Of a stretch of DNA of 64,000 nucleotides, positions 61,991-64,000 are shown piece by piece. Where the stretch lies: contig OX031072.1 of the NCBI GenBank assembly GCA_943736015.1, positions 10,001 to 74,000 of the forward strand, in the 5' to 3' direction. The notes beneath the pieces are model-generated. The model was not told where the DNA came from and did not search any database. It worked only from the letters and a program-made list of their open reading frames with translations. The DNA is from Tridacna crocea (lineage: Eukaryota; Mollusca; Bivalvia; Cardiida; Cardiidae). Both the position numbers and the translations under genes were made by a program. Numbering within the stretch: position 1 is the first letter of the stretch; the number at the start of each line of letters is the position of its first letter.

Positions 61991-62487
61991 TTAACTTTAT
62001 ACCAGACAACAAAATTATTCTAGCCTTGTTCATGCTGAAATCAACTGTAAACAACTTAAACCCTTTACCAAACAATCCCTGGTTTTTACAACACAGAGAC
62101 AGAAAGTTTTTGATAAACATTGTGGGAAAAGGAGAAAATGCTGGTCACCAGCATTTTCTCCTTTTCCCACAATGTTTTTTACCCTGCTGGAAACAAATTT
62201 TAATTTTTGAGTTGCATTAATTTCGTCATCTGCTAGCGCTTTCAATTTGGACCAGTCTAAAAATTTGTTGTTTGATTAAAGAGTGAATACGGCTCCAATA
62301 ACTGAAACATGACACAAATGAGGAACATATATTTTGAGAGGAAATGGTATAAAGCATTGTGAGAAGAGGAGAAAATGTTGATAACTAGCAAAGTATTCCA
62401 AATTTTCTCCTTTAATCACAAGTATTTCAAAAAGCCTTCTTGCTGAGGGTTGTAAAATAACAGAATTGTCTGGTAAAAAGTTAAATG
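61991..62487 (-). mobile_element. Family A MITE (outer), split by a plus copy
   Basis: TTAACTTTATACCAGACAAC and TTGTTCATGCTGAAATCAAC stop at 62055. From 62283 come AGAAGAGGAGAAAATGTTGA, TTTCTCCTTTAATCACAAGT, GCTGAGGGTTGTAAAATAAC, GTCTGGTAAAAAGTTAA. Confidence 0.8.
62056..62282 (+). mobile_element. Family A MITE (inner)
   Basis: TTAAACCCTTTACCAAACAATCCC, CAACACAGAGACAGAAAG, perfect core around GGTCACC, TCATCTGCTAGCGCTTTCAA, TGATTAAAGAGTGA. Better preserved than its host. Confidence 0.9.
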
Positions 62488-62650
62488 ACAAAAAATAAAT
62501 GCACATGATACAAACAGATCATTGAGATAAAAGTAACCCAATACCTAATTTAGCAAATATTTTTGACTTCTCTAGTCTAATATCCAGAGAAGAGGAAAAA
62601 TTCACATGAACAGAATTTACACTTATGCAACAAAGCAGGAAAGCATGACA

Positions 62651-62789
62651 TTAACCTATTCCCACATAATCAACAGTTTCAACAACCCAGAAGAAATAGC
62701 AATTTGAAAACAGTGTGGAAATAGGAGAAAATACTGGTAACCAGCATTTTCTCCTTTTCCCACCATGTTTTCTACCCCCCCCCCCCCCC

Positions 62790-62820
<31 letters not shown>

Positions 62821-62898
62821 ATTTTTGAACATTTATTTTGTTATATGCAAATGCTATAAATTTGGATGTTTTAAATTTTGTCATTTGGTGAAGAGTTA
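62651..62898 (+). mobile_element. Family A MITE with C15-A29 run
   Basis: TTAACCTATTCCCACATAATC, CCCAGAAGAAATAGC, hairpin centred on GGTAACC, TTTTCTA then 15 C (62775-62789) and 29 A (62790-62818), TATATGCAAATGCTATAAAT, TTTGGTGAAGAGTTAA. The run replaces part of the CCCTTCCCAGAACAAA arm. Confidence 0.9.
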
Positions 62899-62899
62899 A

Positions 62900-63286
62900 T
62901 GGAAACATTTGAAGAAGACTGATTCTTAAGTTCTGTCTTCTATGATAAAAGTTTGTCCCAAAACATCAGGTGAAATAGTAGAATCACAAAAATTATTCCT
63001 ACTAATGGGTTACTTATACCTAATCAGGTAGAAAAAAAAATACAGTGATGTAAACATAGGCTGATAAGGGAACAGAAAGCCATGAAAAATGATGTCAAAA
63101 CAGTGACAAATATGAATAGCAGAGTGACAAGTACTTCAAATCAGGAACAAATTTGTTCCAAGCTTTTATTTTTTAATGGAATATTTGCTTTCATTTTTTT
63201 TTCCACTTTTGGCAATACATGTATTACTTTAGATTAAAAGATGTTATTTTTTACACTGAAACACTTACAGATGTTCTCAAAAATCC
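62900..63286. other. No supported feature
   Basis: AT-rich, unassigned. Confidence 0.4.
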
Positions 63287-63485
63287 TTCACCCTTTCCCA
63301 AATGACAAACTTTTGGACTAGACCAAATTGAAAGCATCTGCAGACGACAATACAACTCTTGCTGAAAAGACGATTTCTATCTATGATATCTATGGTATCC
63401 AGCATTTTCTCCTTTTCCCACAATGTTTTCAAAAGGCCACTGTTCCAGACCCGTAAAAACCAGGGATTGTTTGGGAAAGGGTTAA
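63287..63485 (-). mobile_element. Family A MITE, left stem lost
   Basis: TTCACCCTTTCCCAAATGAC, GACTAGACCAAATTGAAAGC, ATCTGCAGACGACAATAC, ATCCAGCATTTTCTCCTTTTCC, GTTCCAGACCCGTAAAAACC, TTTGGGAAAGGGTTAA. CCCTTTCCC/GGGAAAGGG subfamily, minus. Confidence 0.9.
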
Positions 63486-63626
63486 CTGTCTTTAGCAAGG
63501 CATCAGTTGTTTCAGATGTTTTTAAAAAGTTCTCTACACAAAATTTTGGCATTAGATTTAAATTTTTGCAAACTTCATAATATTTGCGCAGTACCAGTCT
63601 TCCATCCCCTTATTTACATAAAACAT

Positions 63627-63750
63627 TTAACATTTATCAAAACAGCACATGTTCTAACAACCCGGAGGATGAAGTCTTTTGAAAACATAGTGAAAATAGG
63701 AGAAAATGCTGGTAACAAGCAAACTCTCCCACAATTTTTTTTAAAAATCT
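63627..63750 (+). mobile_element. Family A MITE, left half
   Basis: CAACCCGGAGGATGAAGTCTTTTGAAAACATAG, GGAGAAAATGCTGGTAACAAGC, CTCCCACAATTTTTTT. Confidence 0.65.
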
Positions 63751-63979
63751 TTAACTCATTACCACACGAGAACATTTTAGACTGGTCCAAATTGAAAGCA
63801 TTTGCAGACAACAAAATAAATGTGACTCAAAATTAAAAATTTGTTCTGGTAAGGGTAGAAAACACTGTGGGAAAAGGAGAAAATGCTGGTTACCAGCATT
63901 TTCTCCTTTTCCCACAGTGTTTTCAAAAGGCTTCTTTCTCAGGGGCGTCAAAAGTAGGGGTTGTGTGGAAATGGGTTAA
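63751..63979 (-). mobile_element. Family A MITE, complete, very clean
   Basis: TTAACTCATTACCACACGAG to GTGTGGAAATGGGTTAA; perfect palindrome with CACTGTGGG stems and GGTTACC centre (63855-63925). GGGGCGTCAAAAGTAGGGGTTG arm. Near-identical to 48967-49195. Confidence 0.95.
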
Positions 63980-64000
63980 GACAAAAACTGCAAGTCAAGC

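Noticed and set aside
1-64000. LTR retroelement, Polinton or other virus-like element
   Set aside because: No long terminal direct repeats, capsid, protease or reverse transcriptase signatures were seen on either strand.
1-64000. CRISPR array
   Set aside because: The regular-looking repeats are dispersed MITEs or tandem satellites in an animal-type sequence, not short repeats with unique spacers.

Overview
The window is eukaryotic, AT-rich by eye and almost free of long open frames. No frame above about 130 codons looks like a real protein, and I recognise no rRNA, functional tRNA, CRISPR array or bacterial operon. The repeats suggest a mollusc, most likely a bivalve: tRNA-headed SINEs with a Nin-DC-like tail, hairpin MITEs, arrays of ~165-bp units, and a GCCTGTNCNG palindromic repeat of a kind I associate with heterodont bivalves. 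This placement is inference; no search was run.

One repeat family dominates. 'Family A' is a ~230-bp TTAA-flanked, piggyBac-like MITE. By hand count it has 60-70 complete or partial copies, in both orientations, along the whole window. It runs: TTAA; a CCCTTTACC-type terminal inverted repeat; an arm containing ACAATCCC; a near-perfect 60-66 bp palindrome centred on GGTAACC with GTGGGAAAAGGAG stems; an arm reading TCTGCAAATGCTTTCAA; the mirrored terminus; TTAA. In the feature list '+' means the ACAATCCC arm comes first. Copies sit inside other copies, inside a second TTAA family (B, with a GATC-rich palindrome) and inside a third (C), giving clear before/after insertion sites.

Layout. 1-7.7 kb: an inverted repeat, candidate 5' exons and a promoter-like region (about 4.74-4.87 kb) that may lead to a short coding exon at 7.30-7.44 kb. 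9.28-10.08 kb: a Harbinger-like element. 10-13.5 kb: family A cluster. 14.06-16.90 kb: a hAT-like element with an 8-bp duplication. 17.2-21.8 kb: an inverted repeat enclosing minisatellites, a ~165-bp tandem array and a TTAA element (D). 23.2-31.5 kb: four copies of an exon-like module and two SINEs. 29.9-31.3 kb: Kolobok-like ends and a broken THAP domain. 32.8 kb: a candidate first coding exon. 34.1-35.3 and 39.9-41.2 kb: pogo/Tigger-like elements. 41.3-42.8 kb: second ~165-bp array. 42.9-43.4 kb: three CRE octamers and a 171-bp hairpin. 44-46.5 kb: mostly featureless. 46.6-49.3 kb: A copies inside C elements. 52.8-58.3 kb: an inverted duplication around a decayed tandem array. 58.5-64 kb: a dense, nested run of family A.

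Function. No pathway can be read from this window. It appears to be intergenic or intronic DNA shaped by TTAA-targeting non-autonomous transposons whose transposase is supplied elsewhere. The most unusual signals are the perfect hairpin core, the matched changes at both ends of family A, repeated use of the same TTAA in family C, and the four-fold exon-like module.
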